A DNA stretch of 64,000 bases from Methylobacteriaceae bacterium (GCA_016793505.1 JAEULW010000255.1:1-64000), one strand, 5' to 3'. Counted from the first letter of the stretch, positions 52,609 to 61,560 are shown. A program made the numbers and translations. The notes: generated by a model from the sequence alone, not told the origin.

Positions 52609-53484
52609 ATGCGCTACGAGGCGCCGGACAGAATCGAAAAAGCCGTGGACCTGCTCGCCTCAGCCGCCGGCGAGGCGCGCGTTCTGGCGGGCGGCACCGA
52701 TCTGATCGTGCAGATGAAGTCCGAGATCGTCGAGCCCGACCTCGTCATCGACGTGAAACGGATCGCCGAGATGCGCGGCGTGGTCGAGGAGGGCGGCGCC
52801 TTCCGAATCGGCGCCGCGGTGTCCGGCGCGGAGCTGAAGGAGCATCCGAGGCTGCGCAAGGTCTGGCCGGGCGTCATCGAGGCCGCCAATCTGATCGGCT
52901 CGACGCAGGTGCAGGGGCGCGCCACGCTCGGCGGCAATCTGTGCAACGCCTCGCCCGCCGCCGACAGCGTGCCGGCGCTGATCGCCGCCGGCGCGAAGGT
53001 GATCATCGCCGGCCCCGCCGGCCGGCGCGAGCTCGCCGTCGAAGACGTGGTGCTCGGGCCGCGCAAGACGGCGCTGGCGAAGGGCGAGATCGTCGTCGCC
53101 TTCGTGCTGCCGAAGCGGGTTCCGCTCGCGGCCGACGCCTATCTGCGTTTCATTCCGCGCACCGAGATGGACATCGCCGTGGTCGGTTGCGGCGTCGATC
53201 TGACGCTCGATCCGGCGGGCAAGATCATCGCCGCGCGCATGGGCCTCGGCGCCGTCGCGGCGCGGCCGCTGCTGGTCGGCGAAGCCGGCGCGGCCATCAT
53301 CGGTTCGAGCCTCGACGAGCCGGCGCTCGCGCGGCTCGAGGCGGCGGCCCGCGCCGCCTGCCGTCCGATCGACGACAAGCGCGGCACCAAGGAATTCCGT
53401 GTGCAGATCGCCGGCGTGCTGGCGCGGCGCGTCGTCCACATCGCCTATGAAAGGGCAAAGGCTTCGGCAAAGGTTTCGACATGA
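52609..53484 (+). CDS. Molybdenum hydroxylase FAD subunit (CoxM-like), set 2
   Basis: The 291-residue protein has the FAD motifs ARVLAGGTDLIVQMKSEIVE (about 24-43) and TQVQGRATLGGNLCNASPAAD (102-122, the second pyrophosphate contact), with the TLGGNLCNASPAAD variant common in nicotinate- or quinoline-type enzymes. The ATG at 52609 follows a GGAG site. The 228-base gap upstream (52381-52608) shows no gene and no clear promoter or palindrome. The subunit hands electrons from CoxS to the acceptor. Confidence 0.9.
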   Translation: MRYEAPDRIEKAVDLLASAAGEARVLAGGTDLIVQMKSEIVEPDLVIDVKRIAEMRGVVEEGGAFRIGAAVSGAELKEHPRLRKVWPGVIEAANLIGSTQVQGRATLGGNLCNASPAADSVPALIAAGAKVIIAGPAGRRELAVEDVVLGPRKTALAKGEIVVAFVLPKRVPLAADAYLRFIPRTEMDIAVVGCGVDLTLDPAGKIIAARMGLGAVAARPLLVGEAGAAIIGSSLDEPALARLEAAARAACRPIDDKRGTKEFRVQIAGVLARRVVHIAYERAKASAKVST

Positions 53485-53957
53485 GCAAGATTCATCTCAC
53501 GACGACCGTCAACGGCGATGCGGTCGAGGCTCTGGTCGAGGCCGACGAAACCCTGCTCGACGTGCTGCGCAATCAGCTCGCCCTGACCGGCGCCAAGGAA
53601 GGCTGCGGATCGGGCGACTGCGGCGCCTGTTCGGTGACGCTCGACGGCCGGCTCGTCTGCTCCTGTCTGGTGCTGGCGGTCGAGACGCAGGGCAGGCGCG
53701 TCGAGACCGTCGAGGGCATGGCCAAGGGCGGCGTCCTGCACCCGCTGCAGCAGAAATTCCTCGAACTCTCCGCCCTGCAATGCGGCATCTGCACGCCGGG
53801 CTTCCTCGTCGCGGCGCGCGCGCTGCTCGAGAAGAACCCCGATCCGACCGAGACGGAAGTCCGTTACTGGCTGGCCGGCAATCTCTGCCGCTGCACCGGC
53901 TACGACAAGATCGTGCGCGCCGTCATGGACGCCGCCGCCGAAATGCGAGGAGCCTGA
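53481..53957 (+). CDS. Molybdenum hydroxylase 2Fe-2S subunit (CoxS-like), set 2
   Basis: The 158-residue protein has all eight cluster cysteines: C42, C47, C50, C62 and C101, C104, C136, C138 (GCGSGDCGAC, CGICTPG, CRCTGY). An additional cysteine is at 60. It starts with an ATGA overlap on the CoxM stop. The ferredoxin-like and helical domains are in normal order. Function is electron transfer from the molybdenum centre to FAD. Confidence 0.95.
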   Translation: MSKIHLTTTVNGDAVEALVEADETLLDVLRNQLALTGAKEGCGSGDCGACSVTLDGRLVCSCLVLAVETQGRRVETVEGMAKGGVLHPLQQKFLELSALQCGICTPGFLVAARALLEKNPDPTETEVRYWLAGNLCRCTGYDKIVRAVMDAAAEMRGA

Positions 53958-53960
53958 GCC

Positions 53961-56243
53961 ATGCTCGACACGGTTGCGAAGAAGAGCGACTACAAGGTCG
54001 TCGGCACCCGCCCGATCCGCCCTGACGGCGTCGACAAGGTGACGGGCCGCGCGCGCTTCGGCGCCGATCTCAACCTGCCCGGCCAGCTCGTCGGCCGCGT
54101 GCTGCGCAGTCCGCACCCACATGCGCGACTCGTCTCGATCGACGTGTCGGCCGCGGCCGCGCTCGACGGCGTCAAGGCGATCGTCACGCGCGAGGATTTC
54201 GCCGATCAGCCGCCCGAGCTCACCGCCGCCGGCGAGATGATGCTCAATTACCGCGACGTCGTGCGCAACGTCTTGGCGCGCGAGAAGGTTCTCTACGAGG
54301 GCCATGCGATCGCCGCCGTCGCCGCGATCTCGGCCGCGATCGCCCGCAAGGCGCTCAGGCTGATCCGCGTCGACTACGAGATCCTGCCGCATGTCACCGA
54401 CGTCGTCGCCGCGATGGCGCCGGATGCGCCGCTGCTCGACGAGGCGATGATCACCGCCGGCGTCACGCCGACGCCGACGACGCCCTCCAACATCGCCAAG
54501 CGCGTCGATTTCGGCCATGGCGACATCGACACGGGTTTCGCGCAGGCTGACGTGATCGTCGAGCGCGAGTTCCGCACCGAATCGGTGCATCAGGGTTACA
54601 TCGAGCCGCAGGCCTGCGTCGCCAACGTCGCCGAGGACGGGCAGGCGGAGCTGTTCGTCACGACCCAGGGTCAATGGATCGTGCGCGGCCACTGCGCCAA
54701 GCTGCTCGGCTGGAACGTCAACCGCATCAAGGTCACAGCCGCCGAGATGGGCGGCGGCTTCGGCGGCAAGACGGTCGTCTATCTCGAGCCGCTCGCGCTC
54801 GCGCTGTCAGCGAAAGCGCGTCGGCCGGTGAAGATGGTGATGACGCGCGAGGAAGTGCTGAAGGCGACCGGTCCGACCTCGGCCGCGCGCGTGCGCGTCA
54901 AGGTCGGCGCGAAGAAGGACGGGCGCATCACCGCGGCCTTCGCCGAATGCGCCTACGGCGCCGGCGCCTTCGCCGGATCGCCAGCCGGCGGGGGCGCGAT
55001 GTGCGCCTTCGCGCCCTACGAGCTCGAACATGTCGCCACGATCGGCCTCGACGTGCTGACCAACCGGCCGAAAGTCTCCGCCTATCGCGCGCCGGGCGCG
55101 CCGATCGCCGCCTTCGCGGTCGAGAGCGTGCTCGACGAGATCGCCAGGACGATCGGCGTCGATCCGATCGACCTGCGCTTGAAGAACGCGGCGAAAGTCG
55201 GCACGCGTTCGACTTACGGGCCGACCTTCGCAGCGATCGGCTTCGTCGAACTGCTGCAGGCGGCCAAGGCGCATCCGCACTACAGCGCGCCGCTGCCGGC
55301 AGGGCAAGGCCGGGGCGTCGCCGCCGGATTCTGGTTCAATGTCGGCGGCGACACCGCGGTGCAGCTGACGCTCAACGAGGACGCCTCGGTGACGCTGACC
55401 GCCGGCACCCCCGACGTCGGGGGCCTGCGCGCCTCGCTCGGCATGATGGTGTCGGAAGAGCTCGGCATTCCGCTCGACAAGATCCGCACCCAGATCGGCG
55501 ACACCGCCTCGCTGGCCTACAATTTCGTCACCGGCGGCAGCCGCTCCACCTTCGCGAGCGGCATGGCTTCGGTGGAGGCCGCGCGGGCGATGGTGAAGGA
55601 GCTGGCCGCTCGCGCGGCGAAGATCTGGGACATCCCGGTCGACGCGGTGAAGTTCGAGGACGGCATGCTCAAGCCGGCCGGCGACAACGCCGGCAAATAC
55701 GAGCCGATGTCGATCCGCGACATCGCGCGGCAAATGGCCAAGACGGGCGGCCCGATCGTCGGCTATGCGACGCTGAATGCGCAGGGCGCCGCGCCCGGCC
55801 TCGCCTTCCACATCGTCGACACGCAGACCGATCCGGAGACCGGCAAGACGACGATCCTGCGCTACACCGCGCTGCAGGATGTCGGGCGCGCCATCCATCC
55901 GGCCTTCGTCGAAGGCCAGATGCAGGGCGGCGTGGCGCAGGGAATCGGCTGGGCGCTGAACGAGGAATATGTCTACGGCGCCGACGGCAGGATGCAGAAC
56001 GCGGGCTTCCTCGACTACCGCGTGCCCGTCGCCTCCGACCTGCCGATGATCGACACGGTGATGGTCGAGGTGCCCAATCCGCGCCATCCCTATGGCGTCA
56101 AGGGCGTCGGCGAGGCGCCGATCGTGCCGCCCATGGCGGCGATCGCCAACGCCGTGGCGCGCGGCGCCGGCGTGCGCTTCACGCAGTTGCCGATGTCGCC
56201 GCCGCGCGTGCTCGCGGCGCTTTCGGGGCAGGGCGCGCGCTGA
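53961..56243 (+). CDS. Molybdenum hydroxylase large subunit (CoxL-like), set 2
   Basis: The 760-residue subunit has the cofactor motifs MGGGFGGKT, the active-site loop SAYRAPGAPIAAFAVE (Y375, R376), TGGSRSTFASG and the C-terminal GVKGVGEAPIVPPMAAIANAV with the catalytic Glu. AYRAPGAP, not AYXCSFR, marks an enzyme for an aromatic, heterocyclic or CoA-bound substrate rather than CO dehydrogenase. It begins 3 bases after the CoxS stop. The following CMD-like gene starts 11 bases after the stop. No substrate can be assigned. The set is not a close copy of set 1 at 16386-20088. Confidence 0.92.
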   Translation: MLDTVAKKSDYKVVGTRPIRPDGVDKVTGRARFGADLNLPGQLVGRVLRSPHPHARLVSIDVSAAAALDGVKAIVTREDFADQPPELTAAGEMMLNYRDVVRNVLAREKVLYEGHAIAAVAAISAAIARKALRLIRVDYEILPHVTDVVAAMAPDAPLLDEAMITAGVTPTPTTPSNIAKRVDFGHGDIDTGFAQADVIVEREFRTESVHQGYIEPQACVANVAEDGQAELFVTTQGQWIVRGHCAKLLGWNVNRIKVTAAEMGGGFGGKTVVYLEPLALALSAKARRPVKMVMTREEVLKATGPTSAARVRVKVGAKKDGRITAAFAECAYGAGAFAGSPAGGGAMCAFAPYELEHVATIGLDVLTNRPKVSAYRAPGAPIAAFAVESVLDEIARTIGVDPIDLRLKNAAKVGTRSTYGPTFAAIGFVELLQAAKAHPHYSAPLPAGQGRGVAAGFWFNVGGDTAVQLTLNEDASVTLTAGTPDVGGLRASLGMMVSEELGIPLDKIRTQIGDTASLAYNFVTGGSRSTFASGMASVEAARAMVKELAARAAKIWDIPVDAVKFEDGMLKPAGDNAGKYEPMSIRDIARQMAKTGGPIVGYATLNAQGAAPGLAFHIVDTQTDPETGKTTILRYTALQDVGRAIHPAFVEGQMQGGVAQGIGWALNEEYVYGADGRMQNAGFLDYRVPVASDLPMIDTVMVEVPNPRHPYGVKGVGEAPIVPPMAAIANAVARGAGVRFTQLPMSPPRVLAALSGQGAR

Positions 56244-56254
56244 CGGCGGCGGCG

Positions 56255-56812
56255 ATGTCGCGGCTGCCGCCGATCGCGCCCGGGGCCTACACGGCCGAGC
56301 AGAAGCAGGCGGTCGAGGAGTTCCTCGCCGCCCGCAAGGTTGCGATCTCGGGCCCCTTCGAGGTGATGCTGCATTCGCCGCAGGTGATGACCCTCGCGCG
56401 ATCGATGGGCGACTATCTGCGCTTCCGCTCGCGCCTGCCGGCAGCTCTCTGCGAACTCGTCATCCTCGTCACCGCGCGCGTCTGGAGCCAGGACTATGAA
56501 TGGTCCTATCACGCGCCGATCGCCGCACAGGCCGGCCTCGCGCCGTCGGTGATCGCGGCGATCCGCGACGGGCGTCGACCGCGCGACATGACGGAGGAGC
56601 AGGAGATCGTCTACGACTTCTCCACCGAGCTGCATCGCGACAGGCGCGTCAGCGACGACACCTTCCGCCGCGCCGAGCGGGCCTTCGGCCGCGCCGGCGT
56701 CGTCGATCTCGTCGGCGTCAACGGCTATTACACATTTCTGGCGATGCAGATGAACGCCGCCGCCCTGCGCGTCGCCGACGGGGCCGAGACGCTGCCGCGC
56801 TTTCCCGACTGA
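56255..56812 (+). CDS. Carboxymuconolactone decarboxylase-like (CMD/AhpD fold) protein
   Basis: The 185-residue protein has the CMD pattern LPAALCELVILVTARVWSQDYEWSYHAPIA and VVDLVGVNGYYTFLAMQMNA. The CxxC of the AhpD peroxidase branch is absent, and the conserved Glu and His in YEWSYH remain. It may therefore be a lactone or decarboxylase-type enzyme or a non-catalytic partner. It is probably co-transcribed with the second Mo-hydroxylase (11 bases apart), which suggests a role in the same degradation pathway. It ends 12 bases from the CitE-like gene, tail to tail. Confidence 0.8.
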   Translation: MSRLPPIAPGAYTAEQKQAVEEFLAARKVAISGPFEVMLHSPQVMTLARSMGDYLRFRSRLPAALCELVILVTARVWSQDYEWSYHAPIAAQAGLAPSVIAAIRDGRRPRDMTEEQEIVYDFSTELHRDRRVSDDTFRRAERAFGRAGVVDLVGVNGYYTFLAMQMNAAALRVADGAETLPRFPD

Positions 56813-56824
56813 ACGCCTCCCGCC

Positions 56825-57715
56825 TCAGCTGCGCCGGCTGAACATCTCGTGGCGCGCCAGAAGGCTGCTGGCGCGCTTGAGATGGGGAATGTCGAACATC
56901 TTGCCGTCGATGCCGACCGTGCCGACGCCGCCCTCCTTCTCGAACGCGGCGACGATGCGGCGCGCCAGCTCGACATCCTCCGCCGACGGCGCGAAGGCGC
57001 GGTTGATCGGCGCGACCTGACCCGGATGAATGGCGACGCGCCCGGTGAACCCCTCCTGCGCCGCCGCGCGGCTCGACGCCTCGAGGCCGGCGCTGTCGCG
57101 GTAGTTCACGTAAACCGTCTCGACCGCCTCGACGCCCGCGGCCTTGGCGGCGAGCAGCATGGCCGATCGCGCCCAGCGGAAGGTCAGCGCCCAGCGGCCG
57201 CTGTCGTCGAGATTGGTGCTCGCGCCAAGCGCGGCGCTCAGATCCTCGGCGCCCCAGCACAACGCCGACAGGCGCGGCAGCTTCGCCCCGGCGAATTCGG
57301 CGAGGCGCAGCGTGGCGGCGGGCGTCTCGGTGGCCACGGCGCAGATGCGGACCGACCCTTGCGGCAGACCCTCGCGGACCTCCAGCGCGTCGAGATGGAA
57401 GCCGAGCCGCGCGACATCCGCCGCGCCCTCGATCTTCGGCAGGATGACGCCGTCCGGCGCGCCGCCGACGACCGCGGCGAGATCGACGAGCGCGGCGTCG
57501 TCGAGCGGATTGACGCGCACCCACAGCTGGCGCGTCCGCGCCGCGGGCGGGCGCGCGTCGAGAATGGCGCGCGCCTTGCCCCGCGCCGCGTCGCGATTGG
57601 TCGCGGCGACCGAATCCTCGAGGTCGAGCACGATGGCGTCGGCCCCCGATGCGTCGATCTTCGCCAGCTTGCGATCGTCGTCGGCCGGAACGTAGAGCCA
57701 GGATCGAATGGACAT
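56825..57715 (-). CDS. CitE/HpcH-family CoA-ester lyase (citramalyl-, malyl- or similar)
   Basis: The 296-residue protein has the (beta/alpha)8 CitE motifs: VLDLEDSV (29-36), VRVN (R68), ILPKIEG (91-97), the metal ligand Glu in AVATETP (E130) and CWGAEDLSAALG (D158). These retain the Arg, Glu and Asp active-site residues. Members cleave citramalyl-CoA, malyl-CoA or methylmalyl-CoA to acetyl- or propionyl-CoA plus a 2-oxoacid. GGGAGA lies before the ATG. It is divergent from the LacI gene, with a LacI-type half-site pair between them, and a CoA-transferase and a MaoC hydratase nearby fit a three-step CoA pathway. The exact substrate is not determined. Confidence 0.87.
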   Translation of the reverse strand: MSIRSWLYVPADDDRKLAKIDASGADAIVLDLEDSVAATNRDAARGKARAILDARPPAARTRQLWVRVNPLDDAALVDLAAVVGGAPDGVILPKIEGAADVARLGFHLDALEVREGLPQGSVRICAVATETPAATLRLAEFAGAKLPRLSALCWGAEDLSAALGASTNLDDSGRWALTFRWARSAMLLAAKAAGVEAVETVYVNYRDSAGLEASSRAAAQEGFTGRVAIHPGQVAPINRAFAPSAEDVELARRIVAAFEKEGGVGTVGIDGKMFDIPHLKRASSLLARHEMFSRRS

Positions 57716-57823
57716 TGCATCTCCCGTCGCGCCGTGCGGCGAACTGCGCGCGACCTTGCTGTCGCCGACGCGCGCCTGTCAACGGACCGGCGCCGGCGCG
57801 TCGAAAGCGCGTGCGCGGCGCGA

Positions 57824-57837
57824 TGAAGCCGGTTACA
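57824..57837. promoter_or_regulatory. LacI-type operator near lacI (imperfect copy)
   Basis: TGAAGCCGGTTACA has the half-site CGGTTACA identical to that at 60611-60624; the left half differs at two bases. It lies 43 bases before the lacI ATG, in the 165-base gap shared with the divergent CitE-like gene. It may give autoregulation. The gap shows no gene. Confidence 0.55.
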
Positions 57838-57880
57838 TTTCGCGCCAAGGCCCGCAGGGCGGAGCCTCGCGGAGGAGGCA

Positions 57881-58963
57881 ATGACAGGCGAGCGCGCCGC
57901 GACGACGCAGCCGGCCGGCGCCGTCCGCAAGCGCGGCGGCGACGGCGTCGGCCTGCGCGACGTCGCGCGGGCGGCCGGCGTGTCGACGGCCACCGTGTCG
58001 CGCGCCATCAATGCGCCCGACCTCGTCTCGGCGGCGCTGCGCGAGCGCATCACGCTCGCCATCGACCGGCTCGGCTGGGTGCCGGACGGCGCAGCCAAGG
58101 CGCTGGCGACGCGCCGCTCCTTCGCCATCGGCGCCGTGTTTCCGACACTGGCGACCGGCGATTTCGCGCGCGCTGCGGCAGCCGTGCAGAAGGAGCTGCA
58201 GGGCTTCGGCTACACGCTGCTGCTGGCCTGTTCGGAATATGACGCCGAGCAGGAGCTGGCGCAGGTGCGCAAATTCGTCGAGCGTGGCGTCGACGGGCTG
58301 ATCCTTGTCGGCCGCTCGCATCACGAAAAGCTCGCCGCATTCCTCGACAGGAAGGCGATCCCTTACGTCTTCAGCTTCGTGCATGACGGACTCGAAGGCG
58401 GGGTCTGCATCGGGCCCGACAACCGCAAGGCGATGGCGGCGCTGACCAACTATCTGCTGGAGCTCGGCCACCGGACGATCGCGGTGATCGCCCAGTCGAC
58501 CGACAACAACGATCGCGCCCGCGCCCGGCTCGAGGGCATCCGCGACGCGCTTGCGGTCCGTGGCCTTGCGGTGCGCCCGCAGCACATGGTGACCGGGCGA
58601 TGGACGATCGAGGAGGGGCGCGAGCTGTTCCGCCGCCTGTGGGCGACGACGCCGCGTCCCACCGCGATCATCTGCGGCAACGCGCATCTGGCGGTCGGCG
58701 CGATCATCGAAAGTCAGGCGAGCGGCGTCGCCGTTCCGGCCGATGTCTCGATCGTCAGCTACGACGACATCGACATCATGTCGCATCTGCCCGCGACGGT
58801 GACGGCGCTGCGCGTGCCGGGCGAGGACATCGGGCGCAACGCCGCGCGCTGGCTCGTCGGCCAGGTCGAGGGACGGGAGCTGCCGGTGCAGTTCGAACAC
58901 ATGCCCGAACTTCTGGCGCGCGACTCGTCCGGCCCGCCGCGGCGGGACGCTGACTCGCCCTGA
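57881..58963 (+). CDS. LacI-family transcriptional regulator
   Basis: The 360-residue protein has a LacI DNA-binding domain at about residues 24-75 (LRDVARAAGVSTATVSRAIN then LGWVPDGAAKALATRRSF) and a sugar-binding-protein-like effector domain with SIVSYDDIDIMSHL near the end. A GGAGGAGG site precedes the ATG. The N-terminal 23 residues are a charged extension. The perfect palindrome at 60611 and the near-copy at 57824 have the central CG typical of LacI-family operators. The effector is likely a carboxylate or CoA ester of the pathway, as sugar genes are absent here. The gene ends 15 bases from the CoA-transferase, tail to tail. Confidence 0.92.
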   Translation: MTGERAATTQPAGAVRKRGGDGVGLRDVARAAGVSTATVSRAINAPDLVSAALRERITLAIDRLGWVPDGAAKALATRRSFAIGAVFPTLATGDFARAAAAVQKELQGFGYTLLLACSEYDAEQELAQVRKFVERGVDGLILVGRSHHEKLAAFLDRKAIPYVFSFVHDGLEGGVCIGPDNRKAMAALTNYLLELGHRTIAVIAQSTDNNDRARARLEGIRDALAVRGLAVRPQHMVTGRWTIEEGRELFRRLWATTPRPTAIICGNAHLAVGAIIESQASGVAVPADVSIVSYDDIDIMSHLPATVTALRVPGEDIGRNAARWLVGQVEGRELPVQFEHMPELLARDSSGPPRRDADSP

Positions 58964-58978
58964 CCGTCACCGGGCGCG

Positions 58979-60547
58979 TCAATGCGCCGGCCGGCGCGTC
59001 TCGATGTCGGCGCGCAGACCCATCGGCCCGGGTCGGAAGATGCGCGCATCCATCAGCCGCGGCGCGGCGGCGACGCGCGGCCGGAACGCCATCTGCGCGA
59101 AGATGTCGCGCTCGATGTCGACGCCGGGCGCGACCTCGATCAGCTCGAGTTCGCCGCCGACGGCGCGGAACACGCAGCGTTCGGTGACGAACAGCGCCTC
59201 GCGGCCCTCGCTCTGCGCGAAAGCGGCGTTGTAGCAGACCTGCTCGATGCGCTCGACGAATTTGCGGTGCCGCCCTTCCCTGACGATGCGCAGCGCGCCA
59301 TCGCCGGTGTCGAGCTCCAGGCCGCCGGAGGTGAAGGTGCCGCTGAACACCACCTTGCGGGCGTTCTGACTGATGTTGATGAAGCCGCCGACGCCGACGA
59401 TCTTCGATCCGAAGCGGCTGATGTTGACGTTGCCGGCGGGATCCACCTCCGCAAACGACAGGAAGGCGATGTCGAGCCCGCCGCCATCGTAGAAATCGAA
59501 CTGATAGGGCTGATCGACGATCGCATCGTAATTCTGCGAGGCGCCGGAATCGGGCCCGGTCAGCGGCGCGCCGCCGATGAAGCCCTGCTCGTTGGTCAGC
59601 ACGATCCTGTCGAGCACCTCTTCCTCGGTCGCCACTGCGGAGATGCCGGTCGAGATGCCGGCGCCGAGATTGAGGATGGCGCCGGGGACGATCTCCATCG
59701 CCGCGCGCCGCGCCACGATCTTGCGCATGTCGAAGGGCAGCCGCTTCAGCGCATGCAGCGGCACTTTCAGTTCGCCCGCATAGGACGGGTTGTAGTCCGT
59801 CGCATAGGTCTGGCGCTGGGCCGGATCGACGACGATGCAGTCGACGAGGATTCCGGGAATCTTCACCGCCTTCGCCGGCAGCATGCCGCGTCGGGCCATG
59901 CGCTTGACCTGCACGATGACGAGGCCGCCATTGCGCCGCGTCGCCTGCGCGCAGGACAGCATCTCGCCGAAAATCGCTTCCTGCTCCATGCTGACATTGC
60001 CGTCCTCGTCCGCCGTCGTGCCGCGCAGGATGGCGACGTCGATCGGAAACGGCTTGAAGCGCAGATACTCCTTGCCGTCGATGGTCATCAGCTCGACGAG
60101 ATCGTCCTTCGCGCTCGGGCTCTGCCGTCCGCCGCCGAAGCGCGGATCGATGAAGGTGTGCAGCCCGGTGCGGGTGATCAGGCCGGGCCGTCCCGCCGCC
60201 ATGTCGCGCATGATCTGCGACAGCACGCCCTGCGGCAGCGTGTAGGACTCGATCCTGTCCGCGCTGGCGAGGCCGATCAGCGGCGGCGAGTCGATCAGCG
60301 CGCTGGTGATCGAGCGCTTCAGCATGCCCTCGTGACGGAAGCGCGCCGCGCCCGTGGCGATCCGGTCGCCGATGCCGACGACGTGAATCAGCGTCAACGC
60401 GCCGGGCGCGCCGGACGCCAGATAGCGCGCCTCCAGCGCCGCCAGCACGGTTTCGGGCACGGCGTGGCCGCCGCCGGAGCCGCTGACGAGGATCGAGGCG
60501 CCGTGCGGGATTCTCTGCGCGGCCTCTTCGGCCGTGACCAGCTTCAT
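58979..60547 (-). CDS. Family I CoA-transferase (fused alpha-beta, acetate/propionate CoA-transferase type)
   Basis: The 522-residue protein fuses both domains of family I CoA-transferases. The first has the opening LVTAEEAAQRIPHGASILVSG with a GSGGG loop near residues 23-27. The second has LNLGAGIST and VLTNEQGFIGGAP, with E320 as the candidate covalent CoA-thioester nucleophile. The family exchanges CoA between acyl-CoA and a free acid. GGGGAGA precedes the ATG. Its promoter overlaps the LacI operator at 60611. With the hydratase (62664) and lyase (56825) it supplies the activation step of a CoA-dependent dicarboxylate route. It could also be a 3-oxoacid or propionate CoA-transferase. Confidence 0.9.
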   Translation of the reverse strand: MKLVTAEEAAQRIPHGASILVSGSGGGHAVPETVLAALEARYLASGAPGALTLIHVVGIGDRIATGAARFRHEGMLKRSITSALIDSPPLIGLASADRIESYTLPQGVLSQIMRDMAAGRPGLITRTGLHTFIDPRFGGGRQSPSAKDDLVELMTIDGKEYLRFKPFPIDVAILRGTTADEDGNVSMEQEAIFGEMLSCAQATRRNGGLVIVQVKRMARRGMLPAKAVKIPGILVDCIVVDPAQRQTYATDYNPSYAGELKVPLHALKRLPFDMRKIVARRAAMEIVPGAILNLGAGISTGISAVATEEEVLDRIVLTNEQGFIGGAPLTGPDSGASQNYDAIVDQPYQFDFYDGGGLDIAFLSFAEVDPAGNVNISRFGSKIVGVGGFINISQNARKVVFSGTFTSGGLELDTGDGALRIVREGRHRKFVERIEQVCYNAAFAQSEGREALFVTERCVFRAVGGELELIEVAPGVDIERDIFAQMAFRPRVAAAPRLMDARIFRPGPMGLRADIETRRPAH

Positions 60548-60589
60548 GACGTGTTCTCCCCGGCCCGCGTCCGGCGCCGGCGATTGCGG

Positions 60590-60618
60590 TTGACGTCGGC
60601 GGCGACAGGGTGTAACCG
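60590..60618 (+). promoter_or_regulatory. Promoter of the ABC / MaoC operon
   Basis: TTGACG (60590-60595) and TAACCG (60613-60618) with a 17-base spacer. The -10 box is inside the LacI operator 60611-60624, so bound repressor would block it. Confidence 0.6.
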
Positions 60619-60624
60619 GTTACA
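60611..60624. promoter_or_regulatory. LacI operator, perfect palindrome over a bidirectional promoter
   Basis: TGTAACCGGTTACA is perfectly self-complementary with the central CG of LacI-family sites. It lies in the 164-base gap between the CoA-transferase (minus) and the permease (plus). Both deduced -10 boxes read TAACCG and fall inside it. Confidence 0.8.
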
Positions 60625-60644
60625 TGCCGGCCGCGGGAAGTCAA
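60617..60644 (-). promoter_or_regulatory. Promoter of the CoA-transferase gene
   Basis: On the minus strand TTGACT (60639-60644) and TAACCG (60617-60622) are separated by 16 bases. The symmetric layout with the plus promoter means that one repressor dimer can shut both. Confidence 0.6.
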
Positions 60645-60711
60645 CCCGATCGCGTCAGGCCGGGGCTGGTCGCCGAAGCGGCGGCCGCAACGCCCCGCCG
60701 GGGAGGAATCG

Positions 60712-61560
60712 ATGGTCGCCAGTCCCGCCGCCGACAGGCCGGGCGTCCTCGACGGCGCGACGCCGGCGGCCGCGCCGCGCCGCTCGCCCGCCGCGCGCCG
60801 GACGCAGGCGGCGCTGTGGAGTCTGCTGCCGCCGCTGTCCTTCGCGGCGATCGTGTTCGCCTGGTGGGCGGCGGTGCGCGTCTTCCGCGTACCCGCCTAT
60901 CTGCTGCCTGGCCCCGACGCCGTCTTCCTGCGGCTGATCGGCGAAGGCGCGATGCTGTGGACGCACGCCAAGGTGACGCTCGCCGAAATTCTCGCCGGCT
61001 TCGCGCTCACCGTCGTGCTGGCGATTCCGCTCGGCCTCCTGATCGCGCTGTCGCGGCTCGCCCGGCAGACGCTCTATCCGCCGATCATGCTGCTGCAGCT
61101 CGTGCCGAAGATCGCCGTGGCGCCGCTGTTTCTCGTCTGGCTCGGCTTCGGCATGGAATCGAAGATCCTGCTGACGACGCTGATGACGTTCTTTCCCTTG
61201 CTGATCGCCAGCATCAGCGGCTTCCAGATCCTCGACGCCCGGCTGCTGTATCTGACGCAGTCGATGGGCGCGAGCCTGTGGCAGACCTTCCGCTATCTGC
61301 GCTTTCCAGCCGCCCTGCCGGTCATCTTCGCCGGCGTGAAGACCTCGGCGACGATCGCCGCGACGGCCGCGATCGTCGCCGAATTCGTCGGCGCCAATCA
61401 GGGGCTCGGCTACGTGCTGCTGCGCGGCACCAGCACGATGGATCTCGAACTGACTTTCGCGGTGCTGGTCGTGCTGACGCTGATCGGCATCGTGATCAAC
61501 TACGCGGTCGAGTTCGCCGAATGGGCGATGACGCCGTGGACGCGGATCTCGCGCACATGA
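60712..61560 (+). CDS. Nitrate/taurine/sulfonate-type ABC transporter permease (SsuC/TauC-like)
   Basis: The 282-residue membrane protein has a basic N-terminal tail of about 35 residues, then about six helices with the SsuC-type motifs AYLLPGPDAVF, TLAEILAGFALTVVLAIPLGL and the loop MGASLWQTFRYLRFPAALPV (the EAA-like coupling segment). A GGGAGGA site is seen before the ATG. It forms the channel for the binding protein and ATPase that follow. No second permease is present, as usual for this family. Confidence 0.92.
   Translation: MVASPAADRPGVLDGATPAAAPRRSPAARRTQAALWSLLPPLSFAAIVFAWWAAVRVFRVPAYLLPGPDAVFLRLIGEGAMLWTHAKVTLAEILAGFALTVVLAIPLGLLIALSRLARQTLYPPIMLLQLVPKIAVAPLFLVWLGFGMESKILLTTLMTFFPLLIASISGFQILDARLLYLTQSMGASLWQTFRYLRFPAALPVIFAGVKTSATIAATAAIVAEFVGANQGLGYVLLRGTSTMDLELTFAVLVVLTLIGIVINYAVEFAEWAMTPWTRISRT

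Noticed and set aside
57777-57782. TTGACA on the minus strand as -35 box of the CitE-like gene
   Set aside because: The sequence 16-18 bases downstream (near GCAAGG) does not resemble a -10 box.
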